Assembly: GCF_029227915.1 (NCBI RefSeq)
Contig: NC_079879.1
Location: 31,192,501-31,256,500, forward strand
From: Hydractinia symbiolongicarpus
Lineage: Eukaryota; Cnidaria; Hydrozoa; Anthoathecata; Hydractiniidae
DNA length: 64,000 nucleotides
Direction of reading: 5' to 3'
Shown here in pieces: positions 1 through 12,991 of the stretch (within the stretch, counting starts at the first letter, position 1; every line of letters begins with the position of its first letter). The position numbers and the translations under genes were made by a program. A model generated the notes under the pieces. That model was not told where the DNA came from. It searched no databases and saw only the letters and a list, made by a program, of their open reading frames with translations.

Positions 1-203
1 ATGAGACTTGTAGTTTTCAAAAATATTTTTATTTTTGATGAGACGCTGAATGAAAGAAGTTCAATCGCCGGCAAACGAAAACCTGCGATTTCCCGTAAAT
101 CCCGGACTCGGCCCGTATATTCAAAAGTATACAAAGAAAGTACCCAGGGTGTAAACTCATTTCCCGAACGATTTTTTTTATTAGATTTTCACCACTAAAA
201 CGC
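1..203 (+). repeat. Representative 203-bp satellite monomer
   Basis: This is the first full monomer, phased at ATGAGACTTGTAG. In order it holds a T/A-rich start with a dyad in many copies (positions 17-38 of the monomer), a GC-rich core from about 50 to 115 containing CGCCGGCAAACG and CCCGTAAATCCCGG, the GTATAN-TCAAAA-GTATAC element at about 115-132, the stretch AAAGTACCCAGGG, the conserved CTCATTTCCCGAACG, an A/T tract, and the end TTTCACCACTAAAACGC. It has 76 G+C in 203 bases and about 12 CpG. Two recurring core variants exist: one with CCTGCGATTTCCCGTAAATCC and GGACTCGG, the other with CCCGCCATTTCCCGTAAACC and GGACTTGG. A third marker is GCCCATGAG in place of CGCATGAG at the monomer boundary. 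Phase is arbitrary. Confidence 0.95.
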
Positions 204-219
204 ATGAGACTTGTAGTTT

Positions 220-241
220 TCAAAAATGTTTTCATTTTTGA
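220..241 (+). repeat. 9-bp hairpin dyad within the monomer (example)
   Basis: TCAAAAATG at 220-228 and CATTTTTGA at 233-241 are perfect reverse complements around a TTTT loop. The element recurs in all monomers that have the GTTTTCATTTTTG variant; monomers with GTTTTTATTTTTG, AAAGTTTTT or ATTTTTAATG have it imperfectly. It could form a small cruciform; whether it does so is not shown. Confidence 0.8.
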
Positions 242-3200
242 TGAAACGCTGAATAAAAGAAGTTTAATCGCCGGCAAACGAAAACCTGCGATTTCCCGTA
301 AATCCCTGACTCGGCCCGTATAGTCAAAAGTATACAAAGAAAGTACTCAGGGTGTAAACTCATTTCCAGAACGATTTTTTAAATTATTATTTCACCACTA
401 AAGCCCATGAGACTTGTAGTTTTTAAAAAAGTTTTCATTTTTGATGAGACGCTGAATAAAAGAAGTTTAGTCGCCGGCAAACGAAAACCCGCAATTTCCC
501 GTAAACCCCGGACTTGGCCCGTATAATCAAAAGTATACAAAGAAAGTACCCAGGGAGTAAACTCATTTCCCGAACGATTTTTTAAATTATTTTTTCACCA
601 CTAAAACGCATGAGACTTGTAGTTTTCAAAAATGTTTTCATTTTTAATGAGACGCTGAATAAGAGAAGTTTAATCGCCGGCAAACGAAAACCCGCCATTT
701 CCCGTAAATCCCGGGCTTGGCCCGTATAGTCAAAAGTATATAAAGAAAGTACCCAGGGAGTAAACTCATTTCCCGAACGATTTTTTATGATATTTTTTCA
801 CAACTAAAACGCATGAGACATGTAGTTTTCAAAAAAGTTTTTATTTTTGATGAGACGCTGAACAAAAGAAGTTTAATCGCAGGCAAACGAAAACCCGCCA
901 TTTCCCGTAAACCCCGGACTTGGCCCGTATAACCAAAAGTATACAAAGAAAGTACCCAGGGTGTTAACTCATTTCCAGAACGATTTTTTAAATTATTATT
1001 TCACCACTAAAACGCATGAGACTTGTAGTTTTCAAAAATGTTTTTATTTTTGATGAGACGCTGAATAAAAGAAGTTTAAACGCCGGCAAACGAAAACCCG
1101 CCATTTCCCGTAAACCCCGGACTCGGCCCGTATAATCAAAAGTATACAAAGAAAGTACCCAGGGAGTAAACTCATTTCCCGAACAATTTTTTAAATTATT
1201 TTTTCACCACTAAAACGCACGAGACTTGTAGTTTTCAAAAATGTTTTCATTTTTGATGAGACGCTGAATAAAAGAAGTTTAATCGCCGGCAAACGAAAAC
1301 CTGCGATTTCCTGTAAATCCCGGACTCGGCCCGTATAGTCAAAAGTATACAAAGAAAGTACCCAGGGTGTAAACTCATTTCCAGAACGATTTTTTAAATT
1401 ATTATTTCACCACTAAAGCCCATGAGACTTGTAGTTTTTAAAAATGTTTTCATTTTTGATGAGACGCTGAATAAAAGAAGTTTAGTCGCCGGCAAACGAA
1501 AACCCGCCATTTCCCGTAAACCCCGGACTTGGCCCGTATAATCAAAAGTATACAAAGAAAGTACCCAGGGAGTAAACTCATTTCCCGAACGATTTTTTAA
1601 ATTACTTTTTCACCACTAAAACGCATGAGACTTGTAGTTTTCAAAAATGTTTTCATTTTTAATGAGACGCTGAATGAAAGAAGTTTAATCGCCGGCAAAC
1701 GAAAACCTGCGATTTCCCGTAAATCCCGGACTCGGCCCGTATAGTCAAAAGTATACAAAGAAAGTACCCAGGGTGTAAACTCATTTCCCGAACGATTTTT
1801 TTTATTAGATTTTCACCACTAAAACGCATGAGACTTGTAGTTTTCAAAAATGTTTTTATTTTTGATGAGACGCTGAATAAAAGAAGTTTAATCGCCGGCA
1901 AACGAAAACCCGCCATTTCCCGTAAACCCCGGACTCGGCCCGTATAATCAAAAGTATACAAAGAAAGTACCCAGGGAGTAAACTCATTTCCCGAACGATT
2001 TTTTAAATTATTTTTTCGCTACTAAAACGCATGAGACTTGTAGTTTTCAAAAATGTTTTCATTTTTGATGAGACGCTGAATAAAAGAAGTTTAATCGCCG
2101 GCAAACGAAAACCTGCGATTTCCTGTAAATCCCGGACTCGGCCCGTATAGTCAAAAGTATACAAAGAAAGTACCCAGGGTGTAAACTCATTTCCAGAACG
2201 ATTTTTTAAATTATTATTTCACCACTAAAGCCCATGAGACTTGTAGTTTTTAAAAATGTTTTCATTTTTGATGAGACGCTGAATAAAAGAAGTTTAGTCG
2301 CCGGCAAACGAAAACCCGCCATTTCCCGTAAACCCCGGACTTGGCCCGTATAATCAAAAGTATACAAAGAAAGTACCCAGGGAGTAAACTCATTTCCCGA
2401 ACGATTTTTTAAATTATTTTTTCACCACTAAAACGCATGAGACTTGTAGTTTTCAAAAATGTTTTCATTTTTAATGAGACGCTGAATAAGAGAAGTTTAA
2501 TCGCCGGCAAACGAAAACCCGCCATTTCCCGTAAATCCCGGGCTTGGCCCGTATAGTCAAAAGTATACAAAGAAAGTACCCAGGGAGTAAACTCATTTCC
2601 CGAACGATTTTTTATATTATTTTTTCACAACTAAAACGCATGAGACATGTAGTTTTCAAAAAAGTTTTTATTTTTGATGAGACGCTGAACAAAAGAAGTT
2701 TAATCGCAGGCAAACGAAAACCCGCCATTTCCCGTAAACCCCGGACTTGGCCCGTATAACCAAAAGTATACAAAGAAAGTACCCAGGGTGTTAACTCATT
2801 TCCAGAACGATTTTTTAAATTATTATTTCACCACTAAAACGCATGAGACTTGTAGTTTTCAAAAATGTTTTTATTTTTGAGAGACGCTGAATAAAAGAAG
2901 TTTAATCGCCGGCAAACGAAAACCCGCCATTTCCCGTAAACCCCGGACTCGGCCCGTATAATCAAAAGTATACAAAGAAAGTACCCAGGGAGTAAACTCA
3001 TTTCCCGAACGATTTTTTAAATTATTTTTTCACCACGAAAACGCATAAGACTTGTAGTTTTCAAAAATGTTTTCATTTTTGATGAGACGCTGAATAAAAG
3101 AAGTTTAATCGCCGGCAAACGAAAACCTGCGATTTTCTGTAAATCCCGGCCTCGGCCCGTATAGTCAAAAGTATACAAAGAAAGTACCCAGGGTGTAAAC

Positions 3201-6200
3201 TCATTTCCAGAACGATTTTTTAAATTATTATTTCACCACTAAAGCCCATGAGACTTGTAGTTTTTAAAAATGTTTTCATTTTTGATGAGACGCTGAATAA
3301 AAGAAGTTTAGTCGCCGGCAAACGAAAACCCGCCATTTCCCGTAAACCCCGGACTTGGCCCGTATAATCAAAAGTATACAAAGAAAGTACCCAGGGAGTA
3401 AACTCATTTCCCGAACGATTTTTTAAATTACTTTTTCACCACTAAAACGCATGAGACTTGTAGTTTTCAGAAATGTTTTCATTTTTAATGAGACGCTGAA
3501 TGAAAGAAGTTTAATCGCCGGCAAACGAAAACCTGCGATTTCCCGTAAATCCCGGACTCGGCCCGTATAGTCAAAAGTATACAAAGAAAGTACCCAGGGT
3601 GTAAACTCATTTCCCGAACGATTTTTTTTATTAGATTTTCACCACTAAAACGCATGAGACTTGTAGTTTTCAAAAATGTTTTTATTTTTGATTAGACGCT
3701 GAATAAAAGAAGTTTAATCGCCGGCAAACGAAAACCCGCCATTTCCCGTAAACCCCGGACTCGGCCCGCATAATCAAAAGTATACAAAGAAAGTACCCAG
3801 GGAGTAAACTCATTTCCCGAACGATTTTTTAAATTATTTTTTCACCACTAAAACGCATGAGACTTGTAGTTTTCAAAAATGTTTTCATTTTTGATGAGAC
3901 GCTGAATAAAAGAAGTTTAATCGCCGGCAAACGAGAACCTGCGATTTCCTGTAAATCCCGGACTCGGCCCGTATAGTCAAAAGTTTACAAAGAAAGTACC
4001 CAGGGTGTAAACTCATTTCCAGAACGATTTTTTAAATTATTATTTCACCACTAAAGCCCATGAGACTTGTAGTTTTTAAAAATGTTTTCATTTTTGATGA
4101 GACGCTGAATAAAAGAAGTTTAGTCGCCGGCAAACGAAAACCCGCCATTTCCCGTAAACCCCGGACTTGGCCCGTATAATCAAAAGTATACAAAGAAAGT
4201 ACCCAGGGAGTAAACTCATTTCCCGAACGATTTTTTAAATTACTTTTTCACAACTAAAACGCATGAGACATGTAGTTTTCAAAAAAGTTTTTATTTTTGA
4301 TGAGACGCTGAACAAAAGAAGTTTAATCGCAGGCAAACGAAAACCCGCCATTTCCCGTAAACCCCGGACTTGGCCCGTATAACCAAAAGTATACAAAGAA
4401 AGTACCCAGGGTGTTAACTCATTTCCAGAACGATTTTTTAAATTATTATTTCACCACTAAAACGCATGAGACTTGTAGTTTTCAAAAATGTTTTTATTTT
4501 TGATGAGACGCTGAATAAAAGAAGTTTAATCGCCGGCAAACGAAAACCCGCCATTTCCCGTAAACCCCGGACTCGGCCCGTATAATCAAAAGTATACAAA
4601 GAAAGTACCCAGGGAGTAAACTCATTTCCCGAACGATTTTTTAAATTATTTTTTCACCACTAAAACGCATAAGACTTGTAGTTTTCAAAAATGTTTTCAT
4701 TTTTGATGAGACGCTGAATAAAAGAAGTTTAATCGCCGGCAAACGAAAACCTGCGATTTCCTGTAAATCCCGGACTCGGCCCGTATAGTCAAAAGTATAC
4801 AAAGAAAGTACCCAGGGTGTAAACTCATTTCCAGAACGATTTTTTAAATTATTATTTCACCACTAAAGCCCATGAGACTTGTAGTTTTTAAAAATGTTTT
4901 CATTTTTGATGAGACGCTGAATAAAAGAAGTTTAGTCGCCGGCAAACGAAAACCCGCCATTTCCCGTAAACCCCGGACTTGGCCCGTATAATCAAAAGTA
5001 TACAAAGAAAGTACCCAGGGAGTAAACTCATTTCCCGAACGATTTTTTAAATTACTTTTTCACCACTAAAACGCATGAGACTTGTAGTTTTCAAAAATGT
5101 TTTCATTTTTAATGAGACGCTGAATGAAAGAAGTTTAATCGCCGGCAAACGAAAACCTGCAATTTCCCGTAAATCCCGGACTCGGCCCGTATAGTCAAAA
5201 GTATACAAAGAAAGTACCCAGGGTGTAAACTCATTTCCCGAACGATTTTTTTTATTAGATTTTCACCACTAAAACGCATGAGACTTGTAGTTTTCAAAAA
5301 TGTTTTTATTTTTGATGAGACGCTGAATAAAAGAAGTTTAATCGCCGGCAAACGAAAACCCGCCATTTCCCGTAAACCCCGGACTCGGCCCGTATAATCA
5401 AAAGTATACAAAGAAAGTACCCAGGGAGTAAACTCATTTCCCGAACGATTTTTTAAATTATTTTTTCACCACTAAAACGCATGAGACTTGTAGTTTTCAA
5501 AAATGTTTTCATTTTTGATGAGACGCTGAATAAAAGAAGTTTAATCGCCGGCAAACGAAAACCTGCGATTTCCTGTAAATCCCGGACTCGGCCCGTATAG
5601 TCAAAAGTTTACAAAGAAAGTACCCAGGGTGTAAACTCATTTCCAGAACGATTTTTTAAATTATTATTTCACCACTAAAGCCCATGAGACTTGTAGTTTT
5701 TAAAAATGTTTTCATTTTTGAGGAGACGCTGAATAAAAGAAGTTTAGTCGCCGGCAAACGAAAACCCGCCATTTCCCGTAAACCCCGGACTTGGCCCGTA
5801 TAATCAAAAGTATACAAAGAAAGTACCCAGGGAGTAAACTCATTTCCCGAACGATTTTTTAAATTACTTTTTCACCACTAAAACGCATGAGACTTGTAGT
5901 TTTCAAAATTGTTTTCATTTTTAATGAGACGCTGAATAAGAGAAGTTTAATCGCCGGCAAACGAAAACCCGCCTTTTCCCGTAAATCCCGGGCTTGGCCC
6001 GTATAGTCAAAAGTATACAAAGAAAGTACCCAGGGAGTAAACTCATTTCCCGAATGATTTTTTATATTATTTTTTCACCACTAAAACGCATGAGACATGT
6101 AGTTTTCAAAAATGTTTTTATTTTTGATGAGACGCTGAACAAAAGAAGTTTAATCGCCGGCAAACGAAAACCCGCCATTTCCCGTAAATCCCGGACTCGG

Positions 6201-9200
6201 CCCGTATAGTCAAAAGTATACAAAGAAAGTACCCAGGGTGTAAACTCATTTCCCGAACGATTTTTTTTATTAGATTTTCACCACTAAAACGCATGAGACT
6301 TGTAGTTTTCAAAAATGTTTTTATTTTTGATGAGACGCTGAATAAAAGAAGTTTAATCGCCGGCAAACGAAAACCCGCCATTTCCCGTAAACCCCGGACT
6401 CGGCCCGTGTGATCAAAAGTATACGAAGAAAGTACCCAGGGAGTAAACTCATTTCCCGAACGATTTTTTAAATTATTTTTTCACCACTAAAACGCATGAG
6501 ACTTGTAGTTTTCAAAAATGTTTTCATTTTTGATGAGACGCTGAATAAAAGAAGTTTAATCGCCGGCAAACGAAAACCCGCCATTTCCCGTAAACCCCGG
6601 ACTCGGCCCGTATAATCAAAAGTATACAAAGAAAGTACTTAGGGAGTAAACTCATTTCCCGAACGATTTTTTAAATTATTTTTTCACCACTAAAACGCAT
6701 GAGACTTGTAGTTTTCAAAAATGTTTTCATTTTTGATGAGACGCTGAATAAAAGAAGTTTAATCGCCGGCAAACGAAAACCTGCGATTTCCTGTAAATCC
6801 CGGACTCGGCCCGTATAGTCAAAAGTATACAAAGAAAGTACCCAGGGTGTAAACTCATTTCCAGAACGATTTTTTAAATTATAATTTCACCACTAAAGCC
6901 CATGAGACTTGTAGTTTTTAAAAATGTTTTCATTTTTGATGAGACGCTGAATAAAAGAAGTTTAGTCGCCGGCAAACGAAAACCCGCCATTTCCCGTAAA
7001 CCCCGGACTTGGCCCGTATAATCAAAAGTATACAAAGAAAGTACCCAGGGAGTAAACTCATTTCCCGAACGATTTTTTAAATTACTTTTTCACCACTAAA
7101 ACGCATGAGACTTGTAGTTTTCAAAAATGTTTTTATTTTTAATGAGACGCTGAATAAGAGAAGTTTAATCGCCGGCAAACGAAAACCCGCCATTTCCCGT
7201 AAATCCCGGGCTTGGCCCGTATAGTCAAAAGTATACAAAGAAAGTACCCAGGGAGTAAACTCATTTCCCGAACGATTTTTTATATTATTTTTTCACCACT
7301 AAAACGCATGAGACATGTAGTTTTCAAAAATGTTTTTATTTTTGATGAGACGCTGAACAAAAGAAATTTAATCGCCGGCAAACGAAAACCCGCCATTTCC
7401 CGTAAAGCCCGGACTTGGCCCGTATAATCAAAAGTATACAAAGAAAGTACCCAGGGTGTTAACTCATTTCCAGAACGATTTTTTAAATTATTATTTCACC
7501 ACTAAAGCCCATGAGACTTGTAGTTTTTAAAAATGTTTTCATTTTTGATGAGACGATGAATGAAAGAAGTTTAATCGCCGGCAAACGAAAACCCGCCATT
7601 TCCCGTAAACCCCGGACTCGGCCCGTATACTCAAAAGTATACAAAGAAAGTACCCAGGGAGTAAACTCATTTCCCGAACGATTTTTTATATTATAATTTC
7701 ACCACTAAAGCCCATGAGACTTGTAGTTTTTAAAAATGTTTTCATTTTTGATGAGACGATGAATAAAAGAAGTTTAATCGCCGGCAAACGAAAACCCGCC
7801 ATTTCCCGTAAACCCCGCACTCGGCCCGTATACTCAAAAGTATACAAAGAAAGTACCCAGGGAGTAAACTCATTTCCCGAACGATTTTTTAAATTATTTT
7901 TTCACCACTAAAACGCATGAAACTTGTAGTTTTCAAAAATGTTTTTATTTTTGATGAGACGCTGAATGAAAGAAGTTTAATCGCCGGCAAACGAAAACCT
8001 GCGATTTCCCGTAAATCCCGGAATTGGCCCGTATAGGCAAAAGTATACAAAGAAAGTACCCAGGGTGTAAACTCATTTCCCGAACGATTTTTTTTATTAG
8101 ATTTTCACCACTAAAACGCATTAGACTTGTAGTTTTCAAAAATGTTTTCATTTTTGATGAGACGCTGAATAAAAGAAGTTTAATCGCCGGCAAACGAAAA
8201 CCCGCCATTTCCCGTAAACCCCGGACTCGGCCCGTATAATCAAAAGTATACAAAGAAAGTACCCAGGGAGTAAACTCATTTCCCGAACGATTTTTTAAAT
8301 TATTTTTTCACCACTAAAACGCATGAGACTTGTATTTTTTAAAAATGTTTTCATTTTTGATGAGACGATGAATAAAAGAAGTTTAATCGCCGGCAAACGA
8401 AAACCCGCCATTTCCCGTAAATCCCGGACTCGGCCCGTATAGTCAAAAGTATACAAAGAAAGTACCCAGGGTGTAAAGTCATTTCCCGAACGATTTTTTT
8501 TATTAGATTTTCACCACTAAAACACATGAGACTTGTAGTTTTCAAAAATGTTTTCATTTTTGATGAGACGCTGAATAAAAGAAGTTTAATCGCCGGCAAA
8601 CGAAAACCTGCGATTTCCTGTAAATCCCGGACTCGGCCCGTATAGTCAAAAGTATACAAAGAAAGAACCCAGGGTGTAAACTCATTTCCAGAACGATTTT
8701 TTAAATTATTATTTCACCACTAAAGCCCATAAGACTTGTAGTTTTTAAAAATGTTTTCATTTTTGATGAGACGCTGAATAAAAGAAGTTTAGTCACCAGC
8801 AAACGAAAACCCGCCATTTCCCGTAAACCCCGGACTTGGCCCGTATAATCAAAAGTATACAAAGAAAGTACCCAGGGAGTAAACTCATTTCCCGAACGAT
8901 TTTTTAAATTATTTTTTCACCACTAAAACGCATGAGACTTGTAGTTTTCAAAAATGTTTTTATTTTTGATGAGACGCTGAATAAAAGAAGTTTAATCGCC
9001 GGCAAACGAAAACCCGCCATTTCCCGTAAACCCCGGACTCGGCCCGTATAATCAAAAGTATACAAAGAAAGTACCCAGGGAGTAAACTCATTTCCCGAAC
9101 GATTTTTTAAATTATTTTTTCACCACTAAAACGCATAAGACTTGTAGTTTTTAAAAATGTTTTCATTTTTGATGAGACGCTGAATAAAAGAAGTTTAATC

Positions 9201-9365
9201 GCCGGCTAACGAAAACCTGCGATTTCCTGTAAATCCCGGACTCGGCCCGTATAGTCAAAAGTATACAAAGAAAGTACCCAGGGTGTAAACTCATTTCCAG
9301 AACGATTTTTTAAATTATTATTTCACCACTAAAGCCCATGAGACTTGTAGTTTTTAAAAATGTTT

Positions 9366-10352
9366 TCATTTTTGATGAGACGATGAATAAAAGAAGTTTA
9401 ATCGCCGGCAAACGAAAACCTGCGATTTCCCGTAAACCCCGGACTCGGCCCGTATAGTCAAAAGTATACAAAGAAAGAACCCAGGGTGTAAACTCATTTC
9501 CCGAACGATTTTTGTTATTAGATTTTCACCACTAAAACGCGTGAGACTTGTAGTTTTCAAAAATGTTTTCATTTTTGATGAGACGCTGAATAAAAGAAGT
9601 TTAATCGCCGGCAAACGAAAACCGGCCATTTCCCGTAAACCCCGGACTCGGCCCGTATAATCAAAAGTATACAAAGAAAGTACCCAGGGAGTAAACTCAT
9701 TTCCCGAACGATTTTTTATATTATTTTTTCACCACTAAAACGCATGAGACTTGTAGTTTTCAAAAATGTTTTCATTTTTGATGATACGCTTAATGAAAGT
9801 GGTTTAGTCGCCGGCAAACGAAATCCCGCGATTTCCCGTAAACCCCGGACTTGGCCCGTATAATCAAAAGTATACAAAGAAAGTACCCAGGGAGTAAACT
9901 CATTTCCCGAACGATTTTTTAAAATATTTTTTCACCACTAAAGCCCATGAGACTTGTAGTTTGTAAAAATGTTTTCATTTTTGATGAGACGATGAATAAA
10001 AGAAGTTTAATCGCCGGCAAACGAAAACCTGCGATTTCCCGTAAACCCCGGACTCGGCCCGTATAGTCAAAAGTATACAAAGAAAGTACCCAGGGTGTAA
10101 ACTCATTTCCCGAACGATTTTTGTTATTAGATTTTCACCACTAAAACGCATAAGACTTGTAGTTTTCAAAAATGTTTTCATTTTTGATGAGACACTGAAT
10201 ATAAGAAGTTTAATCGCCGGCAAACGAAAACCGGCCATTTCCCGTAAACCCCGGACTAGGCCCGTATAATCAAAAGTATACAAAGAAAGTACCCAGGGAG
10301 TAAACTCATTTCCCGAACGATTTTTTATATTATTTTTTCACCACTAAAACGC
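9366..10352 (+). repeat. 609-bp-spaced monomer group with GTTATTAGA variant
   Basis: The monomers around 9366-9674 and 9975-10283 are close copies 609 bp apart. Both carry the TTTTTGTTATTAGATTTTC variant of the A/T tract and the core variant ACCGGCCATTTCC. A neighbouring monomer at about 9783 has the unusual GATACGCTTAATGAAAGTGG sequence, which otherwise occurs only in the diverged block D copies (about 29118, 50199 and 53920). This stretch of the unit is therefore a mosaic of ordinary and block-D-type sequence. Confidence 0.75.
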
Positions 10353-11442
10353 ATGAGACTTGTAGTTTTCAAAAATGTTTTCATTTTTGATGAGACGATG
10401 AATAAAAGAAGTTTAATCGCCGTCAAACGAAAACCCGCCATTTCCCGTAAACCCCGGACTCGGTCCGTATACTCAAAAGTATACAAAGAAAGTACCCAGG
10501 GAGTAAACTCATTTCCCAAACGATTTTTTAAATTATTTTTTCACCACTAAAACGCATGAGACTTGTAGTTTTCAAAAATGTTTTCATTTTTGATGAGACG
10601 CTGAATGAAAGAAGTTTAATCGCCGGCAAACGAAAACCTGCGATTTCCCGTAAATCCCGGACTCGGCCCGTATAGTCAAAAGTATACAAAGAAAGTACCC
10701 AGGGTGTAAACTCATTTCCCGAACGATTTTTTTTATTAGATTTTCACCACTAAAACGCATGAGACTTGTAGTTTTCAAAAATGTTTTCATTTTTGATGAG
10801 ACGCTGAATAAAAGAAGTTTAATCGCCGGCAAACGAAAACCCGCCATTTCCCGTAAACCCCGGACTCGGCCCGTATAATCAAAAGTATACAAAGAAAGTA
10901 CCCACGGAGTAAACTCATTTCCCGACCGATTTTTTAAATTATTTTTTCCCCACTAAAACGCATAAGACTTGTAGTTTTCAAAAATGTTTTCATTTTTGAT
11001 GAGACGCTGAATAAAAGAAGTTTAATCGCCGGCAAACGAAAACCTGCGATTTCCCGTAAATCCCGGACTCGGCCCGTATAGTCAAAAGTATACAAAGAAA
11101 GTACCCAGGGTGTAAACTCATTTCCAGAACGATTTTTTAAATTATTATTTCACCACTAAAGCCCATGAGACTTGTAGTTTTTAAAAATGTTTTCAATTTT
11201 GATGAGACACTGAATAAAAGAAGTTTAGTCGCCGGCAAACGAAAACCCGCCATTTCCCGTAAACCCCGGACTTGGCCCGTATAATCAAAAGTATACAAAG
11301 AAAGTACCCAGGGAGTAAACTCATTTCCCGAACGATTTTTTAAATTATTTTTTCACCACTAAAACGCATGAGACTTGTAGTTTTCAAAAATGTTTTCATT
11401 TTTAATGAGACGCTGAATAAGCGAAGTTTAATCGCCGGCAAA

Positions 11443-12660
11443 CGAAAACCCGCCATTTTCCGTAAATCCCGGGCTTGGCCCGTATAGTCAAAAGTATACA
11501 AAGAAAGTACCCAGGGAGTAAACTCATTTCCCGAACGATTTTTTATATTATTTTTTCACCACTAAAACGCATGAGACATGTAGTTTTCAAAAATGTTTTT
11601 ATTTTTGATGAGACGCTGAACAAAAGAAGTTTAATCGCCGGCAAACGAAAACCCGCCATTTCCCGTAAACCCCGGACTTGGCCCGTATAATCAAAAGTAT
11701 ACAAAGAAAGTACCCAGGGTGTTAACTCATTTCCAGAACGATTTTTTAAATTATTATTTCACCACTAAAGCCCATGAGACTTGTAGTTTTTAAAAATGTT
11801 TTCATTTTTGATGAGACGATGAATAAAAGAAGTTTAATCGCCGGCAAACGAAAACCCGCCATTTCCCGTAAACCCCGGACTCGGCCCGTATACTCAAAAG
11901 TATACAAAGAAAGTACCCAGGGGGTAAACTCATTTCCCGAACGATTTTTTAAATTATTTTTTCACCACTAAAACGCATGAGACTTGTAGTTTTCAAAAAT
12001 GTTTTTATTTTTGATGAGACGCTGAATGAAAGAAGTTTAATCGCCGGCAAACGAAAACCCGCCATTTTCCGTAAATCCCGGGCTTGGCCCGTATAGTCAA
12101 AAGTATACAAAGAAAGTACCCAGGGAGTAAACTCATTTCCCGAACGATTTTTTATATTATTTTTTCACCACTAAAACGCATGAGACATGTAGTTTTCAAA
12201 AATGTTTTTATTTTTGATGAGACGCTGAACAAAAGAAGTTTAATCGCCGGCAAACGAAAACCCGCCATTTCCCGTAAACCCCGGACTTGGCCCGTATAAT
12301 CAAAAGTATACAAAGAAAGTACCCAGGGTGTTAACTCATTTCCAGAACGATTTTTTAAATTATTATTTCACCACTAAAGCCCATGAGACTTGTAGTTTTT
12401 AAAAATGTTTTCATTTTTGATGAGACGATGAATAAAAGAAGTTTAATCGCCGCCAAACGAAAACCCGCCATTTCCCGTAAACCCCGGACTCGGCCCGTAT
12501 ACTCAAAAGTATACAAAGAAAGTACCCAGGGGGTAAACTCATTTCCCGAACGATTTTTTAAATTATTTTTTCACCACTAAAACGCATGAGACTTGTAGTT
12601 TTCAAAAATGTTTTTATTTTTGATGAGACGCTGAATGAAAGAAGTTTAATCGCCGGCAAA
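11443..12660 (+). repeat. Tandem 609-bp (3-monomer) duplication
   Basis: Bases of about 11443-12051 are followed by a near-identical copy at about 12052-12660. The monomers with ATGAGACATGTAG (about 11571 and 12180) and those with GACGATGAATAAAAG (about 11814 and 12423) each recur 609 bp apart. The fusion monomer beginning at 11977 starts like the one at 12586 (GAATGAAAG) and ends like the one at 11368 (CCCGCCATTTTCCG), as expected for an unequal exchange between monomers. The same duplication is present in the inverted copies at about 26240-27460, 34130-35350 and 47520-48740 and in the forward copy at about 55577-56794, so it predates those rearrangements. Confidence 0.85.
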
Positions 12661-12699
12661 CGAAAACCTGCGATTTCCCGTAAATCCCGGACTCGGCCC

Positions 12700-12717
12700 G
12701 TATACTCAAAAGTATAC
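12700..12717 (+). repeat. 7-bp hairpin dyad within the monomer (example)
   Basis: GTATACT at 12700-12706 and AGTATAC at 12711-12717 are reverse complements around a CAAA loop. It is perfect only in monomers with the CCGTATACTC variant (also about 7626, 7829, 10467, 11889 and 12498, and their inverted counterparts); most monomers have GTATAGTC or GTATAATC, with one mismatch in the stem. Confidence 0.75.
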
Positions 12718-12991
12718 AAAGAAAGTACCCAGAGAGTAAACTCATTTCCCGAACGATTTTTTAAATTATTTTTTCACCACTAAAACGCATGAGACTTGTA
12801 GTTTTCAAAAAAGTTTTTATTTTTGATGAGACGCTGAATGAAAGAAGTTTAATCGCCGGCAAACGAAAACCTGCGATTTCCCGTAAATCCCGGACTCGGC
12901 CCGTATACTCAAAAGTATAAAAAGAAAGTACCCAGGGAGTAAACTCATTTCCCGAACGATTTTTTAAATTATTTTTTCACCACTAAAACGC

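Larger units (their letters stand above)
1..12991 (+). repeat. Higher-order repeat unit, copy 1 (12,991 bp, 64 monomers)
   Basis: Base 1 onward is repeated from base 12992 with a constant offset of 12,991 bp. Matching landmarks include the ATATTTTTATTTTTGATG monomer at 1 and 12992, the TTATGATATTTTTTC variant at about 785 and 13777, the CGCACGAG boundary at about 1216 and 14207, and the TTTTTCGCTACT variant at about 2012 and 15004. The unit is itself built of smaller recurring groups of 3 to 5 monomers; for example, the region around 1659-2759 resembles 5109-6209 at an offset of 3,450 bp. Only one complete unit is present in forward orientation here, so the window start happens to coincide with a unit boundary that I defined. 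Confidence 0.88.

Noticed and set aside
29-337. Recurring 100-102 residue open frame on the reverse strand (and many copies on both strands)
   Set aside because: It spans about one and a half monomers and reads the same DNA in two different frames, because 203 is not a multiple of 3. It recurs wherever the same monomer pair occurs, has no recognisable domain, and appears or disappears with single-base variants. It is a by-product of the satellite, not a gene.
785-800. Telomeric repeat, rDNA, tRNA or other RNA gene
   Set aside because: No (TTAGGG)n-like tract, tRNA A/B boxes with cloverleaf, or rRNA core motif was seen. All variants, including the TTATGATATTTTTTC one here, are small changes of the same monomer.
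12586-12783. Recurring 65 and 71 residue open frames starting at ATGAGACTTGTAG or upstream
   Set aside because: Each lies within one monomer and is present only where GTATAC or GTATAT replaces the in-frame stop in GTATAG or GTATAATC. They are basic, low-complexity and opposed by equal-length frames on the other strand; there is no sign of selection for coding.
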